DNA from: Bacteroidales bacterium
Lineage (GTDB): Bacteria > Bacteroidota > Bacteroidia > Bacteroidales > F082
Direction: 5' to 3'
NCBI GenBank assembly: GCA_017651645.1
Contig: JAGCCO010000143.1
Span: 1 to 16,197, forward strand
Length of the DNA: 16,197 nucleotides
Of the stretch, positions 14,885 through 16,197 are shown in pieces. Within the stretch, counting starts at the first letter, position 1. Each line of letters starts with the position of its first letter. Made by a program: the position numbers and the translations under genes. The notes below the pieces were generated by a model. The model did not search any database and was not told the DNA's origin. It worked only from the letters and a program-made list of their open reading frames with translations.

Positions 14885-16197
14885 TTGTTCAATGAATGGT
14901 GTTTGATATAAATCACCGTTCGGAACTCATTTCCCATATTCTGAGACATCTGTCGCATCTCCTTCCTTTCATACTCCTCGGGGAATCCCCATCCCACATC
15001 CCGGAAATGGGCTAACACTCCATCCTCTTCGTTCTTGAAAAAGACAAAAGCTTGAGGTGCTTCCTTTTCGAACACCCGATATTGCCACCAATGATAAGGA
15101 AGCCGGCCATCGATATAGCCGCCTGCCAGATAAACAGCCATCTGATTTTCACCAAAAGCCATGTACTTGTCGCCAGGTTTGCACCCGGACGCTTTCAACG
15201 TATCCAGCAAGTCCCGATAATACTCCTGCTGATACTGACTGACCAAGACCTCTTGAGGGCGGGATGTCCCCACTATTTCATAGTTAGAAGTACGAGGAGT
15301 GTAGTAATAATGGTAACGTTGGAAATTGCCCATCCAAACATATCCTGCCAGCAGTAGCACAACTAACAACAGAAGCAACCGGTCGTTCGTTTCATTCTTC
15401 AACAACGTTGACAAACAGAAAAAAGCGAGCATCCAAAACGGGACGAAAATGATGGCCTTATTCAGAATCGGTTGGTTGGTCCCGAATACTCCGGCAAACG
15501 GGAAAGCAAGTAGAATCAAATTCAAGAAGGCCTCCTTGGAGAGCAGGAACTCTTTCATGCTGAATCCGGGTTGCGCAAGGACTTTTGCCAAAACAAGCGC
15601 GACCGGAATCAAGAACAGTATCCCCCGGAGTTCATAAATCTGTCTGACGACGAGCAAGGCAGCACATAAAAGCAACACGACAATCCACTGGATCTTGTCA
15701 CTCACATTGATTTTTTTATATATCAAAGTAAACACGACAACTGTTGGGATCAGCACCAGTAAGGCTTTGGCTACTGTCATCAGCATGACTGAAACCAGGC
15801 TCCCCGCATCGTGGCTGGACATGGATTCTTCGGTGAAAGTGGAAACAAACACCCGGCTTATCTCGGAGAACCAGACTCTCATGTCATGGATGAAGAAATG
15901 GCTGATGACAATGGCAGTCACCCCCCCAAGAATGGCCGCCAGCAAATGAATCCATTTCTTATCCTCAACCTCCAGGAAGTATGCAATCATAAAAAGGATC
16001 ACAATACATACTCCGGCAGGCGGATAATTCGTGCAAGCGAACCATAACAGGAATCCCACGCCGAAAGCACCGATGGTTTTCACCACTTTCTTCCCGCTTG
16101 TAAACAAGATAAAAAGGAACGATGCAGCGGAAAGAGCGATAATTAGCTCAAGGCTATCATAGGAAATAGTCGGCGTGGCAAAAGTGAAGGACATGGC
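14881..16197 (-). CDS. Polytopic membrane protein, probably GT-C-like, right-edge partial
   Basis: At least 438 codons in frame to the right edge with no stop; the codon before the in-window ATG at 16194 is GCC, so the true start may lie outside. About eight to nine hydrophobic segments cover roughly residues 10-300. The visible sequence begins inside what looks like the middle of a GT-C protein: SYDSLELIIALSAASFLFIL resembles the loop and helix that follow the N-terminal catalytic region of GT39-like proteins. A soluble C-terminal domain of about 120 residues follows, rich in aromatic and charged residues (e.g. RYHYYYTPRTSNYEIVG, YHWWQYRVF). If GT-C, its catalytic N-terminus is off the right edge. 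A Wzy-like or unknown membrane function is possible. It overlaps the ATP-grasp gene by 4 bases (ATGA). Confidence 0.65.
   Translation of the reverse strand, partial: AMSFTFATPTISYDSLELIIALSAASFLFILFTSGKKVVKTIGAFGVGFLLWFACTNYPPAGVCIVILFMIAYFLEVEDKKWIHLLAAILGGVTAIVISHFFIHDMRVWFSEISRVFVSTFTEESMSSHDAGSLVSVMLMTVAKALLVLIPTVVVFTLIYKKINVSDKIQWIVVLLLCAALLVVRQIYELRGILFLIPVALVLAKVLAQPGFSMKEFLLSKEAFLNLILLAFPFAGVFGTNQPILNKAIIFVPFWMLAFFCLSTLLKNETNDRLLLLLVVLLLAGYVWMGNFQRYHYYYTPRTSNYEIVGTSRPQEVLVSQYQQEYYRDLLDTLKASGCKPGDKYMAFGENQMAVYLAGGYIDGRLPYHWWQYRVFEKEAPQAFVFFKNEEDGVLAHFRDVGWGFPEEYERKEMRQMSQNMGNEFRTVIYIKHHSLNK

Noticed and set aside
15921..15927. Run of seven C in the edge-cut membrane protein gene, as a possible phase-variation tract
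   Set aside because: The frame is intact through it, it encodes an ordinary Leu-Gly-Gly-Val helix stretch and seven is short for slipped-strand switching; no second sign of phase variation was seen.
1..16197. CRISPR array, tRNA, rRNA, insertion sequence or att site
   Set aside because: No direct repeats with spacers, no tRNA-like cloverleaf, no transposase-like protein and no gene-free space large enough to hold them was found.

Overview
The window is the inside of a surface-polysaccharide (capsule or O-antigen type) biosynthesis locus. Nineteen genes, 17 complete and one cut at each edge, all lie on the minus strand, so transcription runs from position 16197 down to 1. No gene-free stretch exceeds about 42 bases. 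Eight junctions are 4-base ATGA stop/start overlaps and one is a 1-base TAATG overlap, which points to a single long translationally coupled operon whose promoter and terminator both lie outside the window. I see no rRNA, tRNA, insertion sequence, CRISPR array, transposase, att site or regulatory gene.

The organism is most likely a Bacteroidota member (Bacteroidales-like). The reasons are mid-range base composition, mostly weak or absent Shine-Dalgarno sequences, and the family mix (tandem GT2/GT4 enzymes, a DUF354 protein, NodB-type deacetylases and left-handed beta-helix acyltransferases). This is inferred from general character and no single marker proves it.

Layout in transcription order. 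(a) 16197-14881: C-terminal part of a polytopic membrane protein. (b) 14884-10060: an ATP-grasp ligase, a GtrB/ArnC-type polyprenyl-phosphate glycosyltransferase, an NAD-dependent epimerase/dehydratase, two half-size EamA/SMR-type membrane proteins and a WecE-type sugar aminotransferase. (c) 10051-7363: three consecutive GT2 glycosyltransferases. (d) 7363-3258: a Maa/WbbJ-like acetyltransferase, a GT4 glycosyltransferase, a GT-C/GT39-like membrane glycosyltransferase and a second GT4. (e) 3254-1: a DUF354 protein, then acyltransferase, deacetylase, acyltransferase, deacetylase (the last cut by the left edge).

How they may work together. WecE converts TDP-4-keto-6-deoxyglucose to an amino sugar such as TDP-Fuc4N. 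The GT2, GT4 and perhaps DUF354 proteins build a lipid-linked repeat unit. The acyltransferases and deacetylases trim or swap acyl groups. The GtrB/ArnC-like enzyme, the SMR pair and a GT-C enzyme could load one sugar on undecaprenyl phosphate, flip it and transfer it outside the inner membrane. The gene-family list resembles the enterobacterial Arn (aminoarabinose) pathway: DegT aminotransferase, ArnC-like, SDR, NodB-type deacylase, ArnE/ArnF-like pair and ArnT-like. This is the most interesting feature of the window. Neither Wzx nor Wzy nor an initiating glycosyl-phosphate transferase is recognisable here; they are presumably elsewhere in the locus.
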